DNA from: Chryseobacterium camelliae
GTDB taxonomy: Bacteria; Bacteroidota; Bacteroidia; Flavobacteriales; Weeksellaceae
Direction of reading: 5' to 3'
DNA: 64,000 nt
Assembly: GCF_027920545.1 (NCBI RefSeq)
Contig: NZ_CP115859.1
Location: forward strand, 2,474,001 to 2,538,000
Part shown: positions 10,866 through 19,665 of the stretch, piece after piece
Layout: every line of letters begins with the position of its first letter
Numbering within the stretch: the stretch's first letter is position 1
Notes under the pieces: generated by a model
Databases searched by the model: none
Seen by the model: the letters and a program-made list of their open reading frames with translations, nothing else
Told to the model about the DNA's origin: nothing
Translations under genes and position numbers: made by a program

Positions 10866-10997
10866 TTAATATGGAGTATTTTTTATATATTTCATTAATT
10901 AAATTGATGAACGTAGGGTCTACGCGGGACAACTTAATGAAGAATAAGGCAGTGCCTTATAGAATTATGGTATTATAGTAATTACACGAATTTTAAA

Positions 10998-11456
10998 ATG
11001 AAGATTGAAAAGACAGTCAATATACTAAACAGAAGAGCCAGATTTGAGTACGAAATTCTTGAAGAATATGAAGCGGGAATGGTTTTAACGGGTACGGAAA
11101 TAAAATCTTTGCGTTCCTCCAAGGCTTCTATTGCAGAATCGTTCTGTCAGTTTATTGATGGGGAGTTATACATTATTAATATGATGATTGATGAGTATAA
11201 ATTGGGAACTTTTTATAATCACAAAACAAAAAGGGAACGGAAATTGCTCTTGCACAAAAAAGAATTGCAAAAACTGGAAAAGAAATTAAAGGATGCAGGA
11301 AATACAGTCATACCTTTAAAATTATATATCAACGACAGGGGAAAAGCAAAGGTCTTAATTGCCTTAGGGAGAGGGAAAAAACTGTTTGATAAAAGGGAAA
11401 GCATAAAAGATAGAGAAAATAAACGGAACCTGGATAGAATATTAAAGAAAAGTTAA
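10998..11456 (+). CDS. smpB: SsrA-binding protein SmpB
   Basis: 152 residues, the usual length. It begins with the RRARFEYEI strand, has the conserved GTEIKSLR and SFCQF blocks, the KRERKLLLHK segment near 75 and the C-terminal tail RESIKDRENKRNLDRILKK that folds into the ribosomal A site. It binds tmRNA and starts trans-translation rescue of stalled ribosomes. The tmRNA gene is not in this window. About 200 nt of AT-rich sequence separate it from the divergent ABC-F gene. Confidence 0.97.
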   Translation: MKIEKTVNILNRRARFEYEILEEYEAGMVLTGTEIKSLRSSKASIAESFCQFIDGELYIINMMIDEYKLGTFYNHKTKRERKLLLHKKELQKLEKKLKDAGNTVIPLKLYINDRGKAKVLIALGRGKKLFDKRESIKDRENKRNLDRILKKS

Positions 11457-11472
11457 AAATCATCTAAAAAAC

Positions 11473-11504
11473 TTTGTATATAAAGAAAAATTATATTTAT
11501 TTTG
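11473..11504 (+). promoter_or_regulatory. Probable ompA promoter
   Basis: TTTG (11473-11476) is followed 21 nt later by TATTTTG (11498-11504), a one-base-short version of TAnnTTTG. ATG is 29 nt downstream. Position suits a highly expressed porin gene, but the -7 match is imperfect. Confidence 0.35.
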
Positions 11505-11533
11505 CATTATCAATTATTTAATCATTTAATTCT

Positions 11534-13021
11534 ATGAAAAATCTAAAATTAGGAATTTCAGCATTGGCACTTACTGTTGCTTCTACTGTGTTCGCTCAGA
11601 CAACCAACAATCCTTGGTTGATCGGAGTTGGTGCTCACGCGGAGAACCATACGGCACAAAGAGGGAACTTCAGTAATACGTTCTCTGCTAATAATTTGAC
11701 GAAGAACATGTTCAATATGAACAACTTCTCTGTTACTCCGCCATTGTCTAAGCTTACTGTAGCTAGAAATATTGGTAAAGGTTTAGTTATTGACTGGCAG
11801 ACATCTGTTGGAAATGTAGAAAACAAGAGATTTAACATGGGTAAAGAATTCATGTTAATGACAGGTCTTGGTTTCCAAGCTAAAGCAGCAGGTCTTTTAT
11901 GGAATGAAGAATCTTGGTTCGATCCATATTTAAGAGTTGGTGCTAACTATTTAAGACATGATTATACAGGTCTTTCTTTCCCGAGACAATCTTTTATTAA
12001 CGGAAATCCGGCAGAAGTTATATCTAACGGAGAGAACGGGAATGAAAACGGTAAAGCAAACCATTTTACAGTTTCTACTGGAGCGGGTGTTAACTTTTGG
12101 ATAACTAAAAACTTCGGTTTAGGTGTTCAGGGTGACTATGTTTCTACTCCTGGAGATAAAGCAACTGTTGCTAACTTCTGGCAAGCTTCAGCATCTTTGA
12201 ACTTTAGATTTGGTAACAGAGATAGAGATAAGGATGGTATCTTAGATAAAGACGATCTTTGCCCGGATACACCAGGTTTACCAGAATTCCAAGGATGTCC
12301 TGATACAGACGGTGATGGTATTCCAGATAAAGACGATCAATGTCCAGAAGTAGCTGGTCCAGTTGAAAACAACGGTTGTCCTTGGCCAGATACAGATGGT
12401 GACGGTATTATCGATAAAGATGATGCTTGTCCTACAGTAGCAGGTCCTGCTGAAAATAACGGTTGTCCTTGGCCAGATACAGATGGTGACGGTATCTTAG
12501 ATAAAGATGATGCTTGTCCTACAGTTCCTGGTTTACCAGAATACAACGGTTGTCCTAAACCGGCTGAACCACCAGTAGTGAAAATTAACGAGACATTGAA
12601 AGATATCTTATTTGATTTCAACAAAGCTACAATCAGACCAGAATCAAACGGTAAGTTAGATACTGCAGCTAGAATTATCAAAGAAGCTGATGAGGCTAAC
12701 TTCTTAGTAGTAGGTATGACAGATGCTAAAGGTTCTGCTGCTTATAACTTGAACTTATCTAGACAAAGAGCAGCTGCTGTAGTAGGTGCATTAGAAGCTA
12801 GAGGTATTAACCCTAATACTCTTAAGTCTATCGGTATCGGTTCTCAAGAGGCTACAGTTCCTGCAACTGCTTCAGATGCAGAAAGACAAGTTGATAGAAA
12901 AGTTATTGTAAGAGCTATCTCAGGTGCTGAGTGGGAAACTTACAAGAAAAATGATATCGTTGTCGTAACAAAAGCTAAAAAAGCTGTTAAAAAAGCTCCG
13001 GCTAAGAAAAAGAAAAAATAA
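11534..13021 (+). CDS. OmpA family outer-membrane protein with thrombospondin type 3 repeats
   Basis: 495 residues: signal peptide (ending VFAQ at about 22), an N-terminal beta-barrel to about 230, four calcium-binding TSP3 units (DxDxDGIxDKDDxCP, about 233-345), and an OmpA peptidoglycan-binding domain (ILFDFNKATIRPES near 360, NLSRQRAAAVV near 418). The tail is very Lys-rich (KKAVKKAPAKKKKK). Such proteins are abundant porin or anchor proteins tying the outer membrane to peptidoglycan. Codons are strongly biased toward GCT, GGT and AGA, consistent with high expression. Two TSP3 units are nearly identical at DNA level. It has its own terminator and no operon partners. Confidence 0.92.
   Translation: MKNLKLGISALALTVASTVFAQTTNNPWLIGVGAHAENHTAQRGNFSNTFSANNLTKNMFNMNNFSVTPPLSKLTVARNIGKGLVIDWQTSVGNVENKRFNMGKEFMLMTGLGFQAKAAGLLWNEESWFDPYLRVGANYLRHDYTGLSFPRQSFINGNPAEVISNGENGNENGKANHFTVSTGAGVNFWITKNFGLGVQGDYVSTPGDKATVANFWQASASLNFRFGNRDRDKDGILDKDDLCPDTPGLPEFQGCPDTDGDGIPDKDDQCPEVAGPVENNGCPWPDTDGDGIIDKDDACPTVAGPAENNGCPWPDTDGDGILDKDDACPTVPGLPEYNGCPKPAEPPVVKINETLKDILFDFNKATIRPESNGKLDTAARIIKEADEANFLVVGMTDAKGSAAYNLNLSRQRAAAVVGALEARGINPNTLKSIGIGSQEATVPATASDAERQVDRKVIVRAISGAEWETYKKNDIVVVTKAKKAVKKAPAKKKKK
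12371..12544 (+). repeat. 87-bp tandem repeat inside ompA (TSP3 units)
   Basis: Two consecutive 87-nt units starting at 12371 and 12458, each encoding 29 residues beginning NGCPWPDTDGDG. They share long identical DNA stretches, differing at only a few positions. This indicates a recent in-frame duplication of a calcium-binding repeat. Confidence 0.8.
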
Positions 13022-13040
13022 TTTATTTTTCTAAATAATA

Positions 13041-13073
13041 AATACCTCCAATTTTTTGGGGGTATTTTTTTTT
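13041..13073 (+). terminator. Rho-independent terminator after ompA
   Basis: AATACCTCC (13041-13049) pairs with GGGGGTATT (13058-13066) with one G-T wobble, followed by a run of nine T. Confidence 0.85.
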
Positions 13074-13087
13074 CGTTGACTTTTAAT

Positions 13088-13095
13088 TAATTTTG
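13088..13095 (+). promoter_or_regulatory. -7 promoter element for yebC (TAATTTTG)
   Basis: Exact TAnnTTTG match 20 nt before the ATG at 13116 and just behind the ompA terminator. There is no -33 element at the expected distance. Confidence 0.45.
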
Positions 13096-13115
13096 TGAAA
13101 AATTTAAAATAAAAA

Positions 13116-13856
13116 ATGGGAAGAGCGTTTGAATATAGAAAAGCTTCTAAAATGGCCAGATGGGACAAAATGGCTAAAACTTTTTCTAAAATAGGTAAAG
13201 ACATTGCTTTAGCAGTTAAAGCAGGAGGTGCTGATCCTGAATCGAATCCGGCACTAAGAAGATGTATCCAGAATGCGAAAGGGGCAAATATGCCAAAAGA
13301 TAATGTAGAAAGAGCAATTAAGAAGGCAAGTGGAGCAGATGCAGAAAACTATGAAGAGGTTACTTATGAAGGATACGGACAAGGTGGTGTTGCTTTTTTT
13401 GTAGAATGTACTACAAACAATACGACAAGAACAGTTGCCAATGTAAGAGCCGTTTTCAATAAGTTTGACGGAAACCTTGGAAAGAACGGTGAATTGGCAT
13501 TTATTTTTGATAGAAAAGGAATTTTCACCATCGATTTATCTCAAATTAAAATGGATTGGGATGATTTTGAAATGGAAATGATTGACGGAGGGGCGGAAGA
13601 CGTGGAAAAAGATGAAGAAGAAGTGATGATTACTACTGCTTTTGAAGATTTCGGATCATTGTCTCATAAATTGGATGAGCTGGGGATAGAAGCAAAAAGC
13701 GCAGAATTACAGAGGATTCCAAACAATACAAAAGAAGTAAATGAAGAGCAGTTCAAGGCAAATATGAAAATGCTTGAGCGTTTCGAAGATGATGACGATG
13801 TACAAAACGTATATCATAACATGGAAATCACAGAAGAGTTAATGAACTCTCTATAA
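13116..13856 (+). CDS. YebC/PmpR family translation/transcription factor
   Basis: 246 residues of the YebC family: N-terminal GRAFEYRKASKMARWDKMAKTFSKIGK, the MPKDNVERAIKKASG block at about 65-80, YEGYGQGGVAFFVECTTNN near 90, and the acidic C-terminal domain. Family members were annotated as DNA-binding regulators, and newer work places some at the ribosome easing translation of proline stretches. Which applies here is not readable. It is a single gene between the ompA terminator and the LpxH-like gene, 61 nt from the latter. Confidence 0.93.
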   Translation: MGRAFEYRKASKMARWDKMAKTFSKIGKDIALAVKAGGADPESNPALRRCIQNAKGANMPKDNVERAIKKASGADAENYEEVTYEGYGQGGVAFFVECTTNNTTRTVANVRAVFNKFDGNLGKNGELAFIFDRKGIFTIDLSQIKMDWDDFEMEMIDGGAEDVEKDEEEVMITTAFEDFGSLSHKLDELGIEAKSAELQRIPNNTKEVNEEQFKANMKMLERFEDDDDVQNVYHNMEITEELMNSL

Positions 13857-13917
13857 AAAATAATATAGCATTCATATACAGTTAATTTTCAATTAGTTTC
13901 TTTGCATAAAATCATCT

Positions 13918-14745
13918 ATGAAGAGAAACATTGAGTTGGTTGTCATTTCGGATGTTCATTTGGGGACTTATGGATGTAAGGCTAAAGAATTATTACAATA
14001 TCTGAATTCCATTCAGCCTAAAACTTTAGTTTTGAATGGCGATATCATTGATATTTGGCAATTCAAAAAGTCTTACTTTCCTAAACCTCATTTAAAAGTC
14101 ATTAAGAAAATTCTTTCTTTGGCTACAAAAAATACGCAAGTATTCTATATTACCGGAAACCACGACGAGATGTTCCGGAAGTTTACAGATTTCGAGCTGG
14201 GAAAACTAAAAGTCTGTAATAAAATCTGCTTAGATATCAACAACAAAAAAACCTGGATTTTTCACGGAGATGTCTTTGATGCATCGGTACAGCATTCCAA
14301 ATGGATTGCAAAACTGGGCGGAAAAGGCTATGATTTGCTGATCGTAATCAATAATGTTGTAAATTGGTTTTTGGAGAAAATGGGTAAAGAGAAATATTCA
14401 TTTTCAAAAAAAATTAAAAATAATGTGAAAAAAGCGGTCAAGTATATTGGCGATTTTGAATTAACGGCTTCTGAACTGGCCATCGACAATCATTACGACT
14501 ATGTGGTTTGCGGGCATATTCATCAACCCCAAATTCGTGAGGTAGTCACCAAAAAAGGATCTTGTACTTATCTCAATTCCGGAGATTGGATAGAAAACTT
14601 ATCCGCTTTGGAATACCATGATAACGAATGGAAGATTTTTTATTACGATGAGCATAAACACTTGCTTAAAGATGATGAAACCGAAGAAATTCAGGATATT
14701 CCCAATGCTGAGCTTTTGAAACTGGTAACCAATTTTTCTAAATGA
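13918..14745 (+). CDS. LpxH-like metallophosphoesterase (UDP-2,3-diacylglucosamine diphosphatase family)
   Basis: 275 residues with all calcineurin-like metal motifs in order: SDVHLG (11-16), GDIIDIW (about 41-47), GNHDE (about 81-85), FHGDVFD (about 118-124) and CGHIHQP (about 200-206). Homologues hydrolyse UDP-2,3-diacylglucosamine in lipid A synthesis, but Bacteroidota copies outside lpx clusters are not individually proven. It overlaps the following glycosyltransferase by 4 nt (ATGA), so the two are translationally coupled and probably act on the same envelope lipid or glycan. Confidence 0.85.
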   Translation: MKRNIELVVISDVHLGTYGCKAKELLQYLNSIQPKTLVLNGDIIDIWQFKKSYFPKPHLKVIKKILSLATKNTQVFYITGNHDEMFRKFTDFELGKLKVCNKICLDINNKKTWIFHGDVFDASVQHSKWIAKLGGKGYDLLIVINNVVNWFLEKMGKEKYSFSKKIKNNVKKAVKYIGDFELTASELAIDNHYDYVVCGHIHQPQIREVVTKKGSCTYLNSGDWIENLSALEYHDNEWKIFYYDEHKHLLKDDETEEIQDIPNAELLKLVTNFSK

Positions 14746-15713
14746 AAATATTATATGCATTTCAGGGAACAGGAAACGGACATGTAGCAAGAGCACAGGA
14801 AATCATTCCTATCCTTAAAAAATATGGAGAAATCGATACCTTAATCAGCGGACATCAATCGCAATTAAAGGCCGATTTTGACATTAATTTCCAACATAAA
14901 GGCATTTCCCTTCTTTACGATAAAACAGGCGGTTTATCATACAGAAAAACGTTTTTCGATAATGAATTCTTTAAAGCCGTAAAAACGATCAGGGAAATAG
15001 AACTTTCACAATATGATTTAATCATCAACGATTATGAACCCATAACAGGTTGGGCTTGCAAATTGAAAAAGCTTCCTATGATTGAGCTTAGTCATCAAGC
15101 TTCCATGAGTTTTAAAGAAACTCCAAAACCGGAGAAAAGAGACTTTTTAGGAGAATTAATACTGGAATATTATGTTCCCAGTGAACGAAAAATCGGGTTT
15201 CATTTTGAAAACTATCATCCGCAAATTAAAAAGCCCGTTATCAGGAAAAAAATAAGAAATCTTAATCCTGATAAAAAAGGGTTTTACCTGGTCTATCTCC
15301 CGAGTTTTTCGGATGAAAATATCATTAAGGTTTTAAAGCAGATTCCTGTTGAATGGAAAGTCTTTTCCAAATACACAAAACTTCAGTTTAGAGAAAATAA
15401 TGTTGAGGTTTACCCAATTGACGAAATCCAATATTTGAACAGTTTCGAAAATTGTGACGGTATTTTATGTAATGCAGGTTTTGAAAGTCCGGCTGAAGCT
15501 CTTTTTATGGATAAAAAATTATTCGTCATTCCTATTCATAATCAATATGAGCAAGAATGTAATGCATGTGCTTTAGACAAAATGGGAATCCCCAATTCTA
15601 AGGTTTTACAGCTTGAAGAAATAGAAAACTGGGTGAATAGCAATCAGCATCTGAAAGTAGATTATCCAAATGATATTGAAGAGATTCTTGTGAATGAAGT
15701 TTTAGTTCTTTAA
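14742..15713 (+). CDS. MJ1255/VC2487-type glycosyltransferase family protein
   Basis: 323 residues with a GT-B fold pattern. The N-terminal YAFQGTGNGHVARAQEIIP gives the Gly-rich nucleotide-sugar acceptor loop, and NAGFESPAEALFMDKKLFVIP near 246-266 is the donor-binding C-terminal block of MurG-like transferases. Family knowledge: uncharacterised but widespread, often paired with an LpxH-like phosphoesterase as here (4-nt overlap). The last 12 nt overlap the convergent N-acetyltransferase gene. Confidence 0.8.
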   Translation: MKILYAFQGTGNGHVARAQEIIPILKKYGEIDTLISGHQSQLKADFDINFQHKGISLLYDKTGGLSYRKTFFDNEFFKAVKTIREIELSQYDLIINDYEPITGWACKLKKLPMIELSHQASMSFKETPKPEKRDFLGELILEYYVPSERKIGFHFENYHPQIKKPVIRKKIRNLNPDKKGFYLVYLPSFSDENIIKVLKQIPVEWKVFSKYTKLQFRENNVEVYPIDEIQYLNSFENCDGILCNAGFESPAEALFMDKKLFVIPIHNQYEQECNACALDKMGIPNSKVLQLEEIENWVNSNQHLKVDYPNDIEEILVNEVLVL

Positions 15714-15992
15714 AAAAATATCTTCCACATCATTCATTCTCATCATTACAGATCTCGCATACGAACAGTGAGGGTAAACTTTCCAGTTGTTTTCTCTTGC
15801 AAATTTAATCGCTTCTTCTACCAGGAATTTCCCCATTCCGCGGCCTTCAAATTCAGGATGTACCAGAACAAAAGAAATAATAAACCTGTTTTCTTCAGGG
15901 AAAATAGTATAGGTCAATCTTCCGACTTCTTTAATTTCATTGTTTAAAGTGATGACACCGCCGTTTCCGGATTTGTTGTTTTCAAATTTCAT
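15702..15992 (-). CDS. Small GNAT N-acetyltransferase (Acetyltransf_CG type)
   Basis: 96 residues. EFEGRGMGKFLVEEAIKFARENNWKVYPHCSYARSVM holds the acetyl-CoA loop (GRGMGK) and the PHCSY signature of the short YidJ/YjdJ-like GNAT group. The substrate is unknown. Its 3' end overlaps the convergent glycosyltransferase by 12 nt, and there is no separate terminator between them. Confidence 0.85.
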   Translation of the reverse strand: MKFENNKSGNGGVITLNNEIKEVGRLTYTIFPEENRFIISFVLVHPEFEGRGMGKFLVEEAIKFARENNWKVYPHCSYARSVMMRMNDVEDIFLKN

Positions 15993-16159
15993 AGCTCATA
16001 TTTTGATATTGATAAAAGTACAAAAATTACACCGTCGGAGTTTTGATGTACATCAAGAAAAGAATATGAAGTATGAATAGTCAATCCATTTCTCTTTTCA
16101 ATTTTAAAATCGAATTAAAAATTCACGATTCACTTGCGAAGCAAAATTGACAATTGACA

Positions 16160-16906
16160 TTAATTGTCTTTCCCAGTATAATAATTATAATCCTTAATAA
16201 TAATCCCTATAAACTGTCTCTCAGTCATTGTAGGATCTGTTTCCAGTTTCAGTATGCTTTTAATTTTCTCGGAAAGCTTATTGATGACCTGCCTGTCATC
16301 TACCCTTAATGCCTTTTGATAGTTATCCTTAATGATTCTCATATCATTGTCGCTTAAAGCAATCACCTGTGGGAAAGAAGGAATGTAATCTTCATGGATG
16401 TTTTCCAGAATGGTATGAGAAATATTGATGCTGTTCTTCAATGAAATAACAGCAGTTCCTGAAGCAATATCTCCCAAACGCTGGTTGTTTTTAGAAACAA
16501 TCATAGAAATAAGACCGATTACCCCGGCAAATAAAGTATCAATAATTCTGAATACCCAGCGAATAAGATAATCTCCAAAACTAGCCTGGTAACCGTCAAT
16601 TTTTACGACTCTTATTTTCAACGCTTTTTTACCGGGAGTCTGTCCTTCCATAAGACTTTCCAAGACTAACGGGTAAATGTAAACGGGAAAAGTAATAACA
16701 ATATAAATTGCCATTTGAGACCATCGGTCCAGCCCCTCCAGTAAGTAGCCTAAATCCAGAACATTGAAAAATAAATAAAAAATAACGACCACATAAGCAA
16801 TTTTTATAAGCAGGTCGATGATAAATGCAAGCATCCTTTCACCCACGCTTGCCACATTAAAATTAATGTTGACATTTTGTGAGGTGTTAATCGCAATTTG
16901 AGACAT
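16160..16906 (-). CDS. RDD family integral membrane protein
   Basis: 248 residues from the ATG at 16906 (MSQIAINTSQNVNINFNV). An upstream in-frame ATG at 16960 would run into the divergent gene and is unlikely. The RDD domain shows ASVGERMLAFIIDLLIK with the key Arg-Asp pattern, several membrane helices and the GQTPGKKALKIRVVK loop. C-terminal 90 residues are soluble. It is divergent, 27 nt from the SpoIIM-like gene of a MoxR/DUF58 cluster, a frequent Bacteroidota arrangement. Function unknown, probably in envelope or transport assembly. Confidence 0.85.
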   Translation of the reverse strand: MSQIAINTSQNVNINFNVASVGERMLAFIIDLLIKIAYVVVIFYLFFNVLDLGYLLEGLDRWSQMAIYIVITFPVYIYPLVLESLMEGQTPGKKALKIRVVKIDGYQASFGDYLIRWVFRIIDTLFAGVIGLISMIVSKNNQRLGDIASGTAVISLKNSINISHTILENIHEDYIPSFPQVIALSDNDMRIIKDNYQKALRVDDRQVINKLSEKIKSILKLETDPTMTERQFIGIIIKDYNYYTGKDN

Positions 16907-16933
16907 ATTTTTTATTATTTTAGCCTTACAATT

Positions 16934-17917
16934 ATGAGAGAAGTTTATTTCATTAAACAAAATAAAGAAAAATGGTTGGGAATTGAGCAGGTTATTCAGG
17001 GGAAAATAAAAAAAAATCCGGACGACCTTTCTTCGCTGTACATTAATCTCATCAATGATCTTTCTTTTGCACAGACTTACTATCCCAAAAGCAATACAAC
17101 GGTTTATTTAAATCATCTCTCTTCCCAGATTTACCAGAAGATTTATAAAACGAAAAGAGTAGAGCAAAACCGTATTATATATTTCTTTAAAACCGAAGTT
17201 CCCCTTTTGGTATTCCAATACAGAAGATATCTTTTCTATGCTTTCCTGTTTTTTATTCTTTTTACTTCTATGGGAGTCGTTTCGGCCATTTATGATAAAG
17301 ATTTTGCCAATATCATTTTGGGAGAAGATTATGTAAACATGACGGTTGAAAACATTAAAAAAGGAAATGCGGTAGGTGTGTATCAGAGCGGTTCCACATG
17401 GGGAAGCACCATCGGAATTATTTTTAATAATATCGGAGTAGGAGCAAAGTTGTATCTGTACGGAATTTTCTGCGGGGTCGGAACACTGTTCGCTTTGTTG
17501 TCGAACAGTATTATGCTGGGTTCTTTTCAGTATTTCTTTTATGAATACGGAGCTTTGAAAGACAGTGCAAGAGGAATCTGGCTTCACGGAGTTTTTGAAA
17601 TCTTTTCCATGGTTGTTGAGGCTATGTGCGGGTTGATTTTAGGAGCGTCCATTTTATTTCCGAAAACACTTTCCAGATTCAATTCTTTAAAAATAGGATT
17701 TAAAGACTCTTTTAAAATATTTTTGAGTACAGTTCCCTTTACCATCTGTGCCGGAATTATTGAAGGGTATGTGACAAGACATGCGTTAAAAATGCCTTTG
17801 ATGCTGAATATCATTATTATTTTAGGGTCATTGGGAATGATCGGGTTTTACTATTTTGTGTACCCTTTTATGGTGAATAAAAAAATTAATAAAAACATAC
17901 ATGATGCAGTTTTATAA
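16934..17917 (+). CDS. SpoIIM-like (stage II sporulation protein M / DUF95) membrane protein
   Basis: 327 residues from the ATG at 16934 (MREVYFIKQNKEKW). The in-frame ATG at 16898 overlaps the divergent RDD gene and is rejected. A soluble N-terminal part with RYLFYAF is followed by about five membrane helices and the NSIMLGSFQYFF and LHGVFEIFSM motifs of the SpoIIM family. This organism does not sporulate, and the family name is historical. It overlaps the next gene by 17 nt, tying it to the MoxR cluster. Confidence 0.85.
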   Translation: MREVYFIKQNKEKWLGIEQVIQGKIKKNPDDLSSLYINLINDLSFAQTYYPKSNTTVYLNHLSSQIYQKIYKTKRVEQNRIIYFFKTEVPLLVFQYRRYLFYAFLFFILFTSMGVVSAIYDKDFANIILGEDYVNMTVENIKKGNAVGVYQSGSTWGSTIGIIFNNIGVGAKLYLYGIFCGVGTLFALLSNSIMLGSFQYFFYEYGALKDSARGIWLHGVFEIFSMVVEAMCGLILGASILFPKTLSRFNSLKIGFKDSFKIFLSTVPFTICAGIIEGYVTRHALKMPLMLNIIIILGSLGMIGFYYFVYPFMVNKKINKNIHDAVL

Positions 17918-18863
17918 AAAAAGAGATTTCGGAGCATTCATCAGCGATAGCTTCTCTTTCTTTAAGCTTTATGGTAAAAACTATTTCAAAAACTATATTT
18001 TACTGAACGGGCTTCTTATGATCTTGATGGTCGTTGTGTTCATTTTTGGGTTTAAAGAACTTTTTGGGCAGGTTTTAGGTTCAAATATCAGTGGAGAGAG
18101 TTATTACTTTGAAAATTATTTTGAGGATAATTTAGGAATGTTTTTTACGGTAGGGATTATTACATTCGTGCTGTTTATCATTTTAATGATTATCAATTAT
18201 CTCTATCCTGTTTTTTACCTGAAAAGATTGGCCGATGGAGAAACCAGGATAAAAACGGATGATATTTTAGGCGATTTTAAAAAGAACTTCAAGAAAATAA
18301 TCATTTTATGTCTTGGGATGGCTTTTATCGTTATGCCATTGTCTCTGATTGTTTTCGGGGTTTCTTATGCATTGATGATTATTGTCATCGGCTTTTTTCT
18401 TATGCTCTTTGTAGGCCCCACATTGTTCAACGTGATTACATTTTTAATGTATGATTATTTCAATTCTACGCGAGGCTTTTTTGAAAGCCTAAGCTATTCC
18501 ATACGGGCTCAGTTCTCTTATTCAAACGCCAGAGAAGGTTCTCCTTATTGGAAATATTGGGGAAGTACGCTTATTATTTCCATCATTTTGTATGTCATTT
18601 CAATGATTTTTACAGCTATACCGATGATGATGTTTTTTGCGACATTAACCACTACGGCTCCGGACGGAAACTTTGAGCAGAATCCTCTTGGCGGTAGCTT
18701 TGGAATTGTGTTTTTTGTCCTGTACGGAATTTCATTATTGGTTTCGTTCTTTACTTCAAATCTACTGTATGTAAATGCGGGGTTGATGTATTATGATAAC
18801 AGAACAGACCTTCACCAGAAAATGGAATTGGCAGAAATTGATACGATTGGAATTAATGAATAA
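17901..18863 (+). CDS. Polytopic membrane protein of the MoxR/DUF58 cluster
   Basis: 320 residues. A charged N-terminus (QFYKKRDFGAFISDSFSFFKLYGKNYFKNY) precedes about six membrane helices. No catalytic motif is visible and I do not recognise a named family. It overlaps the SpoIIM-like gene by 17 nt and the DUF4129 gene by 8 nt, so it is certainly translated as part of this operon. ATG at 17901 is followed at once by a second ATG at 17904, and either could be used. Confidence 0.75.
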   Translation: MMQFYKKRDFGAFISDSFSFFKLYGKNYFKNYILLNGLLMILMVVVFIFGFKELFGQVLGSNISGESYYFENYFEDNLGMFFTVGIITFVLFIILMIINYLYPVFYLKRLADGETRIKTDDILGDFKKNFKKIIILCLGMAFIVMPLSLIVFGVSYALMIIVIGFFLMLFVGPTLFNVITFLMYDYFNSTRGFFESLSYSIRAQFSYSNAREGSPYWKYWGSTLIISIILYVISMIFTAIPMMMFFATLTTTAPDGNFEQNPLGGSFGIVFFVLYGISLLVSFFTSNLLYVNAGLMYYDNRTDLHQKMELAEIDTIGINE

Positions 18864-19650
18864 GATCCTTCTTTTTTTACTTTTTATCACAACCGGGTTT
18901 TCTTTTGCGCAGGAAAGCGAACCTGCGTCTGCTGTAGAAGTTGAAGCAATCGATTCCTTAAGCGGGGAACATTATAGAGGAATGAATCGTGCAGATTCCG
19001 TATTGTTGAAACAACCGGTTACGGAAAACACGGTTTACCCCAAGAAAATTAAAGAAAATATACAGTCGAGATACAAAGGAAACGAGTTTGATTATTCTAC
19101 CTCGAAGCCCAGAGAATCTTTTTTTGAAAAGCTTCAGCGGAAAATTATCAAAATCATCGAAAGTATTTTTGGGAAAACCAGTGTAAGCAGCTCAGGAAAA
19201 ATTACAGAAGTACTGATACGCTTATTTGCCATAGTTTTAATCGGGTTTTTGTTATACTTTATCATCAAATACTTACTGGGGAAAAACGGCAATTTTATTT
19301 TCAGCAAGAAAAATAAAAAGCTGGATATTGAAGCGAAAGAACTTCATGAAAATATTCATGAAATCAACTTCCCGGAAAGTATTGCGCGGTTTGAAAATAA
19401 TGGAGATTACCGGTCTGCAGTTAGATATCAGTTCTTGTTTATTCTGAAAAAGATGAGCGACCGTAAAATTATCGTCTGGAATCCGGAAAAAACCAATAAA
19501 GATTATGTGGCAGAATTAAAAGAAAAACATTTGAAGAGTGAGTTTTCAAATCTGTCATATATTTTCGATTATGTTTGGTACGGCGAGTTCAGTATCGATA
19601 AGGAAGATTATTCCAGATTTAAACAGCAATATCAATCTTTCAAACTGTAA
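18856..19650 (+). CDS. DUF4129 domain-containing membrane protein
   Basis: 264 residues from the ATG at 18856, which gives a signal peptide (MNKILLFLLFITTGFSFAQ). An earlier in-frame ATG at 18793 lies within the previous gene and is rejected. One membrane helix sits at about 120-142 (LFAIVLIGFLLYFIIKYLL). The C-terminal domain, with YRSAVRYQFLFILKKMSDRKII and YVWYGEFSIDKEDYSRF, is DUF4129, which is related to transglutaminase-associated proteins. It overlaps the upstream gene by 8 nt and lies 15 nt before DUF4350. Confidence 0.85.
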   Translation: MNKILLFLLFITTGFSFAQESEPASAVEVEAIDSLSGEHYRGMNRADSVLLKQPVTENTVYPKKIKENIQSRYKGNEFDYSTSKPRESFFEKLQRKIIKIIESIFGKTSVSSSGKITEVLIRLFAIVLIGFLLYFIIKYLLGKNGNFIFSKKNKKLDIEAKELHENIHEINFPESIARFENNGDYRSAVRYQFLFILKKMSDRKIIVWNPEKTNKDYVAELKEKHLKSEFSNLSYIFDYVWYGEFSIDKEDYSRFKQQYQSFKL

Positions 19651-19665
19651 TTAATTGTAGATAAA

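Noticed and set aside
10871..10978. 35-codon ORF before smpB (MEYFLYISLIKLMNVG...)
   Set aside because: AT-rich, no family resemblance, no amino-acid run or hairpin tied to smpB. Chance ORF likely.
12337..12681. 114-residue minus-strand ORF with repeats
   Set aside because: Mirror of the TSP3 repeats of ompA, so its repeats are only a shadow.
16898..16933. N-terminal extension of the SpoIIM-like protein, and the matching extension of RDD (16907-16960)
   Set aside because: The two extensions overlap head-on. The family-like starts (MREVYF at 16934 and MSQIAI at 16906) leave a normal 27-nt divergent gap.
17108..17587. 159-residue minus-strand ORF within the SpoIIM-like gene
   Set aside because: Antisense to a well-supported membrane protein gene, with no recognisable domain.
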